64,000 nt of DNA. Origin: Daucus carota subsp. sativus (lineage: Eukaryota > Streptophyta > Magnoliopsida > Apiales > Apiaceae). The DNA lies in assembly GCF_001625215.2 (NCBI RefSeq), contig NC_030381.2:50615214-50679213 (forward strand). The letters run 5' to 3'. Shown piece after piece: positions 13,401 to 24,338 of the stretch. The translations under genes and the position numbers were made by a program. The notes below the pieces were generated by a model, which saw only the letters and a list, made by a program, of their open reading frames with translations, had not been told where the DNA came from and made no database searches. Positions within the stretch are counted from its first letter, which is position 1; each line of letters begins with the position of its first letter.

Positions 13401-16400
13401 TCAATCTAATAGTAGTACGACTGTACGTGTAATGTTATGAGATAAATAAAGCAAGATTGTGCAATAAACTTTCTTTGGAAGGGAGAACAGATGTGGATTT
13501 GTTCCTGTTTTTAGAGTAAGGGGTGAAGATGTTGATAAGGTGATCATGAATGTATTGTAGTAGCTTTTGGTTCTGCTTGGACCCTAGTAATGATTTTATA
13601 ATCGTCTGATTCCTCGGCCACCTGTTAATAGGATAACAGATTGAAATTTGCATCTATGGAATTGTTAATTCTGGACTTCCAAGTTCTCTTTAATTAAGAG
13701 ATACATGTCCTATATGAATTGAACCAAAATACGATATCCGAGTTCCTTCCGGTTTATCATCCAACTTACGTACGGACGTGCAGAGATGACCGCAAGCATT
13801 TTTTAATAAAACTGTAATGTCTGAGCAAAGAAGGCGAAGTCATCATAACATGCAACCAATTTAATAAACGATACCTCTTTGTACTGAAAAACTGGAAAGA
13901 AATTGACGAAGAGAGAGTTGAGGAGTCCGATGATTGAGTTGGCTCATTATACTGAGAGCCATTTCCGATGAATTCTATTACTTTTAACAAGGAAAGATGT
14001 ATAAAGAGCAAAAGGAAGAGAATCCCCAGCTTAAGAAAGAATTCTATGAGTTTTAGTAGGGACAGAGGCATCGAGAGCAAATGAGAGAGAGAGGCCCAAG
14101 CTTAATAAAAGAACTTCAGGCGAAAATAGGATGAAACTTTGGCTTCCATAAACTGCACAACTGACATAAAAACCCACTACCACTCTCAAAACCAAATCAA
14201 GGTCTGAATTGTATCCTTCATACTGTGGTGTTGATCTTTGTTTTGATAAGGAAAGATTAACAGCCCCGGCATAATGGAGTAATGCAGCAACTACTGCAGT
14301 TGTCAGCTTTGGATGATTCAAGGCATTTAATTGAAACTTCATGCTTGCGGTTCTCTCCCTCCCCTTCTCGAATAATGATACCAGGGTTGATCTAGATAAA
14401 GAGTGGGAAAAAGTTGGACAGAAACAGTGTACACATCGATGGTCATTAAGCTGATCATAAAGTAGTTCAATGGCTGCATGGAATCGAGCCTCAGCACAAA
14501 GTACAATACCTAGATTAGAGGCCTCTCAAGAATCAAGTAACCTCTGCTAATTATATCTATTGCAGAAACAGAACAAAGATTCGTAATTTAAAGTATTGAA
14601 TGATGAATTAAAACCTGACACAGCCACTTCTCCGCTTCGTTTCAGTCTCTAGTTACAAACAGATAATGAAAGAAGCTGCAGAGTAATTCAATTACGCCCA
14701 AATGTTTGTGATGTGGATTTCATCCTTGCAGTGTGCCTATAAATGGCTTTAGACAGGCTGATGCAGAGAAAGGAACAATAACTGTGGTGGTGCATCGACT
14801 ATCGAGAACCAGATATCTGTTTCACAAGCTAGAGCAAGTAATTCACTATACTCTTGCAGAACACATGGAAGGTCCTTACTACATAATAATCCATCTAGAG
14901 CATGTAAAAACATGAACAAAGCAAAAAAAATCCGCTTTAAGGCTTTGTCCCACGTACACCATCCACCCTAGTTGGCCATCCACAAGTAACACGAATGTTA
15001 TAGTGATAATCTGAATTATTACGTATAACGGTTGAACTGGATAAACACCAAATTCAAGTTGCGATCATCATTAAGCTGAACATTAAGCAAAACAATGAGG
15101 CATTATAATTGAGTACATAGGTACGAATCAGGGCAATACAGATCCAAATCAAGCACTGACAAAATAACTAGGGAACCTGATGGTTATATAGTACAGTATG
15201 TTTTAAGTCAAGTAACATATGCTTAGATCCAAACTTTCAAATATAAGAACATCAATATATACAACACTCAGTCCATCACCAACTTAACCTCAACATATCA
15301 TTTATTATATCAGCATTGAGGTTTTTTAAGTGACTCCGCAACAATTTTCCCGTCCAATTGTAAAAACATAAGATGAACACTAAAATTCTGTATCTGAGTC
15401 AACCACAATAGAACAGCAACCAGAACAACTTGTCCCCTCTTAACAGCCTTGAAGATTGCATCAGACAGAATGGTACTGGTTGTCTCTTTCTTTTCACGAG
15501 CCTCTTTCTTTTCTTTCTGCTAAATACAAATAGTGTAATTAAAATCCACACTAGGTTTTAAGTGTCGAGCACAAACCATTTGTGGCAGGCACAGAGTGAT
15601 GATCAACTTGGAAACAGATTTCTTTGGACTCGGTCCCAAATTGTAGCATTGAGCACATCATAGTTATCTAGGCATAACGAGAAGGTCGTACAGTATGTAG
15701 CTTAATCTTTCAACAGCATAATCCAGTAGTGAAATGTTACGACTTGTCGCTGGATCTCAAAACAGTGATTCACGAATTGCTCCATGGTCAGCTAGTAGCT
15801 TAACCAAACTATAGGACAAAGACCTAGCTGCATCCTGCAGCGTCAACTCCCATAACAGTTTTGGATGTTGAGATCCAACGTCGAAGCCACGCTTGAAAAA
15901 AATTCAACTGCACATTTGCTTGCACGACAATGATATTTCTTCCTAAGAATACTATATGCGCTCACATCCAACAATACAGGCACAGCTCGCTCCGATTTTT
16001 TCATTGGTGATTTGTGAACTCTCCAAAATTAATTGAAGTTTATAAGATTCATATTCCTCAATGATCATCCTCCTGTTTGGCTGCAAATCAAATGATGTAA
16101 AAGAACTCCAATCTTGCCAATAGTCAATACATAATATAAGCACATGGGGCGAGAACTTAGTAAATTTGGCTGAGCTACATTACAATGTATAAATGAAATG
16201 CCTTATAAAAGTTAATGAAGATGACTGGTTGAATTTCAAAACTTAAATCTCTGATTGAACCCGAAAACAAGGACCTTTGCTGTTCACAATAACTTTGTCA
16301 AAAGTTTCAGTACAACGGATGGAAATATGATAAACAACCTTAAAATTCAATTGATGATGCATGGCTACTAAAAATAGTTGGAGCCATGCGAATCTTGAAA

Positions 16401-16546
16401 ATCATGTTGTTCTGCTCTTACATTAATTAATACAACTCCAACATTAACTACAATCCTAACTATTTTGCGGAGGTTGAAATAGAGAGCAAGGAAAATATTG
16501 GCTACAACTGCCACTGAATTTCAAGCCTCGTTTGAACGACAGTACA
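13401..16546. other. Region between THI1 and the SD3-1-like gene
   Basis: THI1's 3' untranslated region probably ends near the AATAAA at 13444. The right end is the 3' flank of the receptor gene. On the minus strand are two modest open frames that I cannot assign: 14342-14031 (103 codons, hydrophobic middle, starts MKFQLNALNHPK) and 15516-15310 (69 codons). They may be long non-coding or UTR sequence. Confidence 0.45.
15310..15516 (-). other. Possible orphan coding exon, unknown
   Basis: After a good acceptor (TTTAGCAG) the minus strand stays open for 69 codons to a TGA. It reads KEKKEAREKKE, then a hydrophobic segment with VVLVAVLLWL. It has no start codon of its own and no upstream partner exon that I could identify. 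It could be a relic exon, a 3' alternative exon of the receptor gene, or chance. Confidence 0.2.
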
Positions 16547-18973
16547 CTATGCTTCAATCTCTATCTTTTCTACTGCTTCCTCTTCCATCGTGCTCTGACG
16601 TCTAAATATCAAAGCTGATGAAGGGCTGTCTACAGAAAGGGTACCTTCCAATACCTTAACAACCTCGCCGATGGAAGGTCTCAGAAATGGTTGGCTTTGC
16701 ATACACCACAACGCTATTCTAACAACTCTTTCTACCCCTCTCGCGTCCTCTATTTCATATAATTCCTTCTCTTTATTCAACTGTTCAAATACTTGTTGAC
16801 CAACAGCTACATTCCTCTTGCACAGCACAATCTGAAGTAATATTTCCCCAAGCATGTAAATATCTCTCTCCGGTGACGATTCTGAAGTGGCGGCTCCTTC
16901 CTTTAGTTTAAAAAGTCCAAAATTTGTCAGCTTAGGGACCAGCTTCTCATCGAGCAAGACATTTTCCAGTTTCAGATCACCGTGAACTATACACTGTTGA
17001 CACTCAGAGTGTAGATAAGCAATGCCACGAGCAATTCCAATAGCAATATCAAGCCTATGCTGCCAATCAGTATTACTTTTGTCATGATCAACGTTGAATA
17101 AAAAGTTGTCCAATGAGCCATTTGGGACATACTCAAAAAGTATGATCTTGTGCTTTGCCTCAAAGCAAAAACCTGTCAGAGAGACGAGGTTACGGTGATG
17201 AGTCCTTCCCAAGCTTGCAACTGCTACTCGGAATTCTTTCTCTGATACAACTGGATTGTTTATCACTTTGGCAATCACCAGTGATCTGTTTGAGAGCTGA
17301 CCTTTAAATACTGAAGGACCAAGTTGATTTTTAAAATTTGAAGTTAGCTCTTGTATCTCTTCAAAAGATAGTCTGATAAGAGCACTGTAGTGTGGGTTCA
17401 TCTGCTCATCCTTCCCAAAAGGAATCCGTTTCCCAGCTTTCATTTGCCTTCTCTTGTGAAGAAACCAAAATGCAAACATCTGCAAGACCAGGATAATCAA
17501 CAGTGTCCCCAAAATTATGATGACAATAGTTCCTATAAACTTTCTACTGCTACCTCTTTCAGCTCCAGGTTTACCAGGTGACAAATAAATTAATCCTGCA
17601 TCATGAGGGTTAGCACCTCGAGCTGAAACTGCCTGGGGGACAAAACACGCTTTCAAGTATGAAGTGGAAGGCACAGATGGGGTTTGATACCCACTTATAA
17701 AGCTAGTCCTTTTCACAGTGCATAGACCTGAACCATCATTCTTCGAAGTTGCAGCGATACATGTAGTGTCATTAGAGCAGTACGCTCTACAAGCTTCTTG
17801 GCCCAACATCAAATCGACATCATGTGGAGGATATAGACCATAAAGTACTGTTTGTTTCATAACTAACATGCTCGTACGCATCTTGCAGTTACTCAAGTCG
17901 ATCATCTTTTTGCACCCAGAATTACCAAAATCAGTTGCAGGAGCACCAGTTGCCCATTCGTTAGAATCTGAAAACAAGCAATCACAAACAGGTCCTGATG
18001 AATTGAACCCACATACACTATATAGACCACAAGCACCAAATACAGTACACTGGTTTTCAACAGCTTGCCATCCTACTCTCCAAGTCTGAACAAAACTATC
18101 CCACGAATACATTCTCAAGTTCCCATCTTGATCTATCCTCAAATGCCTCAACCTGACAGAAGGGTCTCTAAAATCTTTACTCGAAGTCGACCAAACCATC
18201 TTGTTTGCATCATCATACAACCCCAAAACACCATCATTGTCAAACCTCGCTTCCTTAACGGCAGCAGAGGAACTCGAATGACTCCTCCAATAAGTAACAT
18301 TGTGTTCCCAAACAAGAGCCAGTTCACCAGACTCCCTAATTACAAAACTATAGTAACTGACAGTAGATTTTGCCGAAGGGGCTCTAAGATTTTGAGGGAA
18401 ATGAAGAGACTGGCCCGGAACCAAAGTGCTTGTTGGGCTATTATAGCTTTCCCACACTACTCTATTCTTACTATCAACAAGAACTAAATTCCCATTGTTC
18501 AAAAGATTAGCTTTTTCAATGCCTAAATTAGATGTATTACTACTCCAAACAACTAATCCATCAAGGTCATTACTTAAAACAAGCTTACCATCTAAATCAA
18601 GCTTAAATGTAGAGTTTAAAGAAACTCTAAGTCCTCCACCTACAGTCCATATAGGAACATTAGCAGCTTTAGTACCTAGATTATATCTAATACCTACCAA
18701 AAGCCCATCAGAATCAGACCCAATTTTCTCAAAGAACCCCAATGCAAAAACCCCATTTTCAGAAACTAAGCTACTACTTGAATCAACCCCAGAAAATTTA
18801 AATCCTAAGGGAACTGATACACCAGAAAAATCATCACAAAACCCAAGATTAACAAACCCCAACAACAAAATCACAACTAAAACCCGAAAAGAGTTCTTGA
18901 AATGTATAAATCTGTAGTTTTTACCTGGTAAGTACTTGATGAGCACCTCTGAAACTGGCAAAAAATCAAACAT
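16547..18973 (-). CDS. SD3-1: G-type lectin S-receptor-like kinase, SD3-1 type, probable pseudokinase
   Basis: Intronless frame of 808 residues, ATG at 18973. Order of parts: hydrophobic signal segment at about 31-46, bulb-type mannose lectin repeats at about 60-290, EGF-like Cys-rich stretch at 308-333, PAN/apple-like region at about 363-443, one membrane helix at about 479-505, then a cytoplasmic kinase-like domain at 535-780. Architecture and overall style match Arabidopsis SD3-1. Lys569 (VIAK) is kept. The glycine loop is only LGPSVFKG, the catalytic loop reads HGDLKLEN (Arg of HRD replaced), the DFG Asp is Asn684 (NFG), and the activation loop to APE is nearly absent, running straight into PERDIYMLGE. 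The domain therefore probably does not phosphorylate. The protein should sit in the plasma membrane, perhaps acting as a lectin receptor scaffold. The frame is fully open, so it is not an ordinary pseudogene. Confidence 0.92.
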   Translation of the reverse strand: MFDFLPVSEVLIKYLPGKNYRFIHFKNSFRVLVVILLLGFVNLGFCDDFSGVSVPLGFKFSGVDSSSSLVSENGVFALGFFEKIGSDSDGLLVGIRYNLGTKAANVPIWTVGGGLRVSLNSTFKLDLDGKLVLSNDLDGLVVWSSNTSNLGIEKANLLNNGNLVLVDSKNRVVWESYNSPTSTLVPGQSLHFPQNLRAPSAKSTVSYYSFVIRESGELALVWEHNVTYWRSHSSSSAAVKEARFDNDGVLGLYDDANKMVWSTSSKDFRDPSVRLRHLRIDQDGNLRMYSWDSFVQTWRVGWQAVENQCTVFGACGLYSVCGFNSSGPVCDCLFSDSNEWATGAPATDFGNSGCKKMIDLSNCKMRTSMLVMKQTVLYGLYPPHDVDLMLGQEACRAYCSNDTTCIAATSKNDGSGLCTVKRTSFISGYQTPSVPSTSYLKACFVPQAVSARGANPHDAGLIYLSPGKPGAERGSSRKFIGTIVIIILGTLLIILVLQMFAFWFLHKRRQMKAGKRIPFGKDEQMNPHYSALIRLSFEEIQELTSNFKNQLGPSVFKGQLSNRSLVIAKVINNPVVSEKEFRVAVASLGRTHHRNLVSLTGFCFEAKHKIILFEYVPNGSLDNFLFNVDHDKSNTDWQHRLDIAIGIARGIAYLHSECQQCIVHGDLKLENVLLDEKLVPKLTNFGLFKLKEGAATSESSPERDIYMLGEILLQIVLCKRNVAVGQQVFEQLNKEKELYEIEDARGVERVVRIALWCMQSQPFLRPSIGEVVKVLEGTLSVDSPSSALIFRRQSTMEEEAVEKIEIEA

Positions 18974-19550
18974 TTCAGCTGCAAGAATGAGTGTTAAAAG
19001 TAAAAAATCAGTGGTGTGACAGAGTTGAAGTAGATGAGGTAGTGTGTGAGTGAAAAAAGAGTAGCCTGTATTTTTGGAATTTTTAAATAGATGGTGTTTG
19101 CTTTTTCATAAAGTCTGAATCTTTGTTATGGCAAGCCTGTATAAAAAATGAAAATGACAAAATCAATACACCTTTTTGGAGATTCGAGGTTTTCAACTCT
19201 ACTTTCTTTTACTTCCACTAACTACTTTTCCGTGTGTCACAGTCCTCCATCCGACCCTTCCCATAATCCCATGGAATAGAATAATTTGGTGAGGATTATA
19301 AAAGCACGTTTGGTTGAATTTAAAATAAGTAAATTAAATTAAAAAAATAGATTATAAGTGAAAATTTAATTTAATATAAGGTGTTAGAAGTGTTTGGATA
19401 CCGTGATAGTTAAGTATTTCTATTCGAAGAATTTGTACTCTAGAAAAAAAAGTTTGCTTTTCTCACTTTTTTTGGGAGCTTTTAAGCCTCATTATAAGTG
19501 CTTCTATTCATGTGCCAAACAGTCTCAATCAAGCAGAAACTAACTTCTAA

Positions 19551-19978
19551 GAGCATCTCCAACCCTCACAAACCCTTAGCTAAAAGTCGATGTGGCTTTC
19601 CAAAATTAAATTTTATAGCCAATATTCACAAAAAAAATAGAACTTCAAACACAGCAACCCCTTGTGTATAATTATAGCCATCCCCCTTATGGATGGTTAT
19701 ATTTGTCGATCCGCTACAAATCTGTAGCGAATTCCACGTCATCTCCTGCAATTTATTTTCCTCCTTCCCACTGATTACATATTATTTATTACCATATTAA
19801 ACTGATATATTCCATTTATAACAATATAAATATTAATAACATACTATTTTTAAATTATAGCCAATCAATATAGCCAATCCCATTGAAGCACAATGTGTTA
19901 CAGGTTCGGCAAATTTTACGTAATATCTTACCGATCCAATTTAGCCAACGATTATAGCCAATGTCATTGGAGATGCTC
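19551..19978. mobile_element. PIF/Harbinger-type MITE, copy 1
   Basis: The termini GAGCATCTCCAA and TTGGAGATGCTC are inverted repeats. TAA flanks both sides (19548-19550, 19979-19981), the 3-bp target duplication of this superfamily. A second copy with the same internal sequence lies at 53337-53750 in the same orientation. The interior is AT-rich with repeated TATAGCCAA motifs and no coding capacity. Confidence 0.85.
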
Positions 19979-20489
19979 TAATCTTCTATGAACAAAAGGC
20001 CAAGAAGTTAGGTACCCAAACACCCTCATAATTTATATTTTTTTGTTAAGTTTTAGATTTTTATATAATATAAAAATTGAAAAAAAATTATATAATTATA
20101 TTTGTAAGAGTATAACAAATTCAGTACAATCAGTATTTTGCGATTTCAGCCGGGTACCAAGGGAGATGTTTTGATACAATATTTTCATTGATATTTTAAT
20201 GAAGTAATAATAAGAAATTATTTGAAAAGACTGGATATTTTAAATATGTTTTTTATTGATATTTTAATTGAGTGATAATAAGAAATTATTTAGAAAGACC
20301 GGATATTTGAATAGGTTTAGATATCAAACAAAAAATTCAATTGGATCACTGATTATAAATTTGACTCAAATTGATTATTAATTAATTTAATTTGATCATT
20401 CCGGTAAAAATTGAAAATTAAAAATATTAAAAATGTAAAAGTAATGACATAAGATAGTAAACCTGGTTTTGGATTTCGATATGATTGCT

Positions 20490-20646
20490 ACTCCCTCCGT
20501 CCATACACAAAAATTAAAACATCAAATTTTTTATTCAAAAAAAAAGATTAATCTGAAAATATATTATGTAACTGCACTATAAAACAACCTTAAAAAATGT
20601 GTAAAAAAGTACTGTAGCATATACAATGGAATGGGATGGAAAAAGT
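20490..20646. mobile_element. Stowaway-type MITE, decayed
   Basis: The left end CTCCCTCCGTCCATACAC is the typical Stowaway start. A loosely matching right end, AATGGGATGGAAAAAGTA, follows about 150 bases later. The TA duplication on the right is uncertain. Confidence 0.45.
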
Positions 20647-20859
20647 AAAATTTAATGAAATTATGATAACAGAGACAAAATCAATGATTAGGTTTAATGT
20701 TACCGATCAAAACTATAAATCTGCAGCAAAACAGAATATAATCTTCTTTTAACTTATGGACATGATTTTTTATCAATTAGCGACGACAATATTTTTAAAT
20801 GGGGTTAATGATCAAGTGGGTCACCAGAGTGGACTCGAAACGACAATATTTTTAGATAA

Positions 20860-21393
20860 GGTTAATAATCAAGTGAGTCATCAGCGTGGGTCGAAATATC
20901 AAGTTGTGGTCACTGAACTCAAAACCGTCTCAAATTGATCACTTAAGTCGGTTACACGTATCTTTAAATATGAGTTGAATGAGTAAAAATATTATTTACA
21001 GAGGTTCACGCATTATTCTTGAATGTTACCACAACTAAGTACAATGTTATGATTTCTAGTTTTTATAATAATATATTTTGATTTTATCAAATTTATTTCT
21101 TATTTATTTTTAATTAAAACAAAGGAATTAACTATATAATAACAAATAAATAACAAATAAACTTGATAAAATCTAAATATATTATCATAAATACTAGAAG
21201 TCATAACATTGTACTAAGTTGTGGTAACATTCAAGAATAAATGTGTACATCTATGTAAATAAAACTTCTACTCCTTGAACTCATATTTGAAGATACATGT
21301 AACTGACTTAAGTGACCAATTTGAGATAGTTTTGAGTTGAGTGACCAACTTGATATATTCAGTCTACTTTGGTGACTCACTTAATTATTAACC
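20860..21393. mobile_element. Fold-back element with long inverted arms
   Basis: The left arm starts GGTTAATAATCAAGTGAGTC and the right arm ends as the inverse of GGTTAATAATTAAGTGAGTC. Inside, CAAGTTGTGGTCACTGAACT, CTCAAATTGATCACTTAAGT and AAATATGAGTT recur inverted. The arms continue inward through the pair TAACATTGTACTAAGTTGTG and its inverse, leaving an AT-rich centre. A further fragment of the left arm lies directly before it (about 20803-20840). No transposase is present. Confidence 0.75.
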
Positions 21394-21405
21394 ATTTGTG
21401 GATAT

Positions 21406-22915
21406 AAGGCCATCTCCCGCCGTTGTTATCCAAAAATCCAAATTTGGATCACCAACTGATCCAAATTCTTATCCAAATTTCTGACCAACTCCAGCATCGT
21501 GATCCAAGTTACTTTTTATATATTATATTAAATAAATTTTATATTAAACTACATAATCTTAAATTTAATTTTTAATCATTGTTAACTACTTATATTATAT
21601 TTAATTAATTAATTTAATTATTATTTTAACATCGATCAAAGTATCTCAAAATCAAGGAAATGAAGATGAAGCTTAATGATCTCAAAATGATATGAATATC
21701 TATGGATAATATTTTGATTATCTCGGTGAAACAGAAATAATTTGTTCGACTAAATCAAAATTTGTATTTATCGTACTGTTTTCTAGTCATTTTCTGGTAT
21801 TATAATTATATTTTATGCATTTAATGTACTTTTTTTAAATTTTAATGAAAAACATTAATTTTATTAATGATTAATTATAAACTATTATTATTTAAAAATT
21901 AATAATCACAAATTAATTTTAAGTCCAATAAAAGAAAGATATAGAAATAACAAAATCATTATTTTATAATAAAGCAGGTGATCCAAATTTGGATTAGTGA
22001 ATAGTGGTGATCCAAATTTGGATCAGTACTATTCACTGATCCAAATTTGGATCAGTACTATTCACTGATCCAAATTTGGATCACTTTTTGGATCACTGCT
22101 GGAGGAGAATTCCAAATTTGGATCAGTATTATTCACTGATCCAAATTTGGATCACTTTTTGGATCACTGCTGGAGGAGATTTGGGGTAAGGCTAACTCCA
22201 ATCATAGATCCAAATTTGGATCATTGGCGGGATCCAAATCCTATTCCAACCATGTGATCCAAATATAGATCCAAATTTATCAATCCTTATAATATTCATA
22301 TATTTTGATTTTAAATATTTTAGAAAATGATTAACTATTTTCATCATTAATTATAATAATATAATTAACGAATAGACAAAGATAAAATATTACAAAATAA
22401 TTCAAAAAAGTTAAAACGGTAAACAAAAATAAATTAAAAAAATTAAAATATTACATTAAAATACTAATTCTCAGAATTAATATATTTTTCCCACAAATGC
22501 TCAATCAGTGCATTTCGAAGTTCAAGATGAACAATATTTGTCTTTGATTTTTCTGTAACGATTGATAAATTGTTGAAATTTTATGTATTTTAAAATTTTA
22601 TTTATTTTGAAATTTTAATTTGTAATTAATTGTTGTTTTATTTATATTCTAATCTTAATTAATCTATCTTTAGTAACATTAACAAAACCATCAAATAATA
22701 AAAGTAATAATATTTTAATGTTAAAAAGATTTGGATCAGTGAATAGTAGTGATCCAAATTTGGACCAGTACTATTCATTGATCCAAATTTGGATCACTTT
22801 TTAGTCCACGGTTGGAGTGGTTTAGGCCAGAATTACCCCAAATTTGGATTTTTGGATCATGCCCTTATTTGCCCCAAATTTGGATTTTTGGATTACGGCT
22901 GGGTTTGCCCTAATA
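21406..22915. mobile_element. Nested MITEs built on a 16-bp palindrome
   Basis: The perfect palindrome GATCCAAATTTGGATC occurs at 22009, 22038, 22067, 22138, 22207 and 22770 (start positions), with several near copies. Three of them form a regular 29-bp tandem joined by AGTACTATTCACT. An outer pair of ends (GGCCATCTCCCGCCGTTG, and GGAGGAGATTTGGGG on the right) suggests one element at about 21406-22190. A second related element (GGCTAACTCCAATCATAG to GGTTGGAGTGGTTTAGGCC) abuts it. Confidence 0.65.
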
Positions 22916-23303
22916 ACAAAACTAATAAATCACCCAATCAGCCACCTGTTTAAAAAAAAATGAAAACAAAATTACTTTTTTTAACCAGGCTACTGGCTCC
23001 AACAGCGAGGATTAAATTTAGCGAAAAAATTTCCGACTCAAATATTATTATTATTTTTTTTTGACAAATCCGACTCAAATATTTTAAAAATAGAAATTGA
23101 AGCCTTGCTCTGAGACACGTGCAAGTCACGTGAGTAGACCTTTTCACATAGCGGACATTTGGGGGAGAATAAACCCACACGCAACCTCTCTGTCAGCAAG
23201 CTGCAAGTGCATAGTAACAACCAACCCCAACCCCTCTTTCTCTCTATTACTCAGCAAGACTGCAACACAATACCCCCATTCTCATTATTCACCAATCCGC
23301 GTG

Positions 23304-23393
23304 CTCTCTCTCTCTCTCTGTAAGTCTCTCCCTCCCTCTCTCCCTCTCTCTCTCCCCCCCTCTCTCCCCCTCCCTCTCCCTCTCTCTCTCTCT
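23304..23393 (+). repeat. CT-rich tract in the VPS28 5' leader
   Basis: About 90 bases of CT/CCT repeats. A consensus donor, GTAAGT, sits at 23320-23325 inside the tract. An acceptor, TTTTGTTCAG, ends at 23626. The VPS28 transcript may therefore have a 5' untranslated intron of about 300 bases, a common arrangement in plant housekeeping genes. Inferred, not shown. Confidence 0.55.
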
Positions 23394-23708
23394 GATGCGT
23401 ATGTTAGATCAAATGACTTTGTATAGATACACACGTATTGCATATCCTTTTACTCATCTCATTCCCTAATTTCCCCTTTTATATATATACGCATATATTC
23501 CGTCCGGTCATCTTCAATAACTCGACTAATTTCGCTTAAATTAATCTCCAATTTATTGTTATGTAATGAAATAAGTCTTGTGTTTTGGGTCTGTTGGATG
23601 TAATTGTTGCTGATTGTTTTGTTCAGTTAAGAAGGCTTGATCTTGCGCGTGTCCCGTTCTCTTCTCCAATTTTCTTAAATCGTAACCCTAGATTGCAATA
23701 TTATTCAA

Positions 23709-24338
23709 ATGGATATAAAGTTATGGAATGATAAGCAAGAGCGAGAAATGTATGAAAATTTTGGTGAGCTGTTTGCGATAATAAAAGCAACTGAGAAGCT
23801 CGAGAAGGCGTATGTTAGGGATATTATTTCGTCCTCGGTTTATGAAGTTGAGTGCCAGAAACTAATAGCTCATTTTAAGACCTTATCTTCGACACTTAAG
23901 TATACTATTCCTAGTATTGAGAAATTTCACGAGACGTATAAGATGGACTGCCCGGCTGCTATTAACCGGCTTGTGACGTCTGGGGTGCCAGCTACTGTGG
24001 AGCATAGAGCTGCGGTTGCAATGTCGTCGACTGCTGCAGCAAGTGTTGTAGCAGAGTGTGTGCAGAATTTCATTACTGCAATGGATTCGTTGAAGTTAAA
24101 TATGGTGGCTGTGGATCAGGTTCACCCGTTGCTATCGGATTTGTCGGCTTCACTCAATAAACTTACATTGTTGGGGCCTGATTTTGAGGGGAAGACAAAG
24201 ATGAAAGAGTGGATTGCAAGACTGGCAAAGATGGGGGCAGCGGATGAGTTAACAGAGCAGCAAGCGAGGCAGCTCCACTTTGATCTTGAGTCGTCTTACA
24301 ACTCTTTTATGGCAGCATTGCCTACAGCTGGGACATAG
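23709..24338 (+). CDS. VPS28: VPS28, ESCRT-I subunit
   Basis: A single open exon encodes 209 residues, full length for plant VPS28. The start MDIKLWNDKQEREMYENFGE is the conserved N-terminus, so the ATG at 23709 is firm. The N-terminal helical core spans about residues 5-100 and includes KLEKAYVRD and PAAINRL. The C-terminal four-helix bundle spans about 110-205 and ends FDLESSYNSFMAALP. In the family the core binds the TSG101/VPS37 parts of ESCRT-I and the C-terminal bundle contacts ESCRT-II. The complex sorts ubiquitinated membrane proteins into multivesicular bodies. The coding exon has no intron. The 5' leader is CT-rich and probably holds an intron. The gene points away from the receptor gene at its left. 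Confidence 0.97.
   Translation: MDIKLWNDKQEREMYENFGELFAIIKATEKLEKAYVRDIISSSVYEVECQKLIAHFKTLSSTLKYTIPSIEKFHETYKMDCPAAINRLVTSGVPATVEHRAAVAMSSTAAASVVAECVQNFITAMDSLKLNMVAVDQVHPLLSDLSASLNKLTLLGPDFEGKTKMKEWIARLAKMGAADELTEQQARQLHFDLESSYNSFMAALPTAGT

Larger units (their letters stand above)
18974..23303. other. Divergent intergenic region rich in MITEs
   Basis: Separates the receptor gene (-) from VPS28 (+). A TATTTAAA-like sequence near 19083-19090 on the minus strand could be the receptor TATA box. The rest is mostly short transposons and their nests, listed separately. A 60-codon frame at 20756-20938 lies partly in an inverted repeat and is not credible as a gene. Confidence 0.5.

Noticed and set aside
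13401..13700. TPP riboswitch in the THI1 3' region
   Set aside because: No recognisable TPP-box pair; in plants the element is normally in THIC.
20756..20938. 60-codon open frame
   Set aside because: It lies across the arm of a fold-back element.
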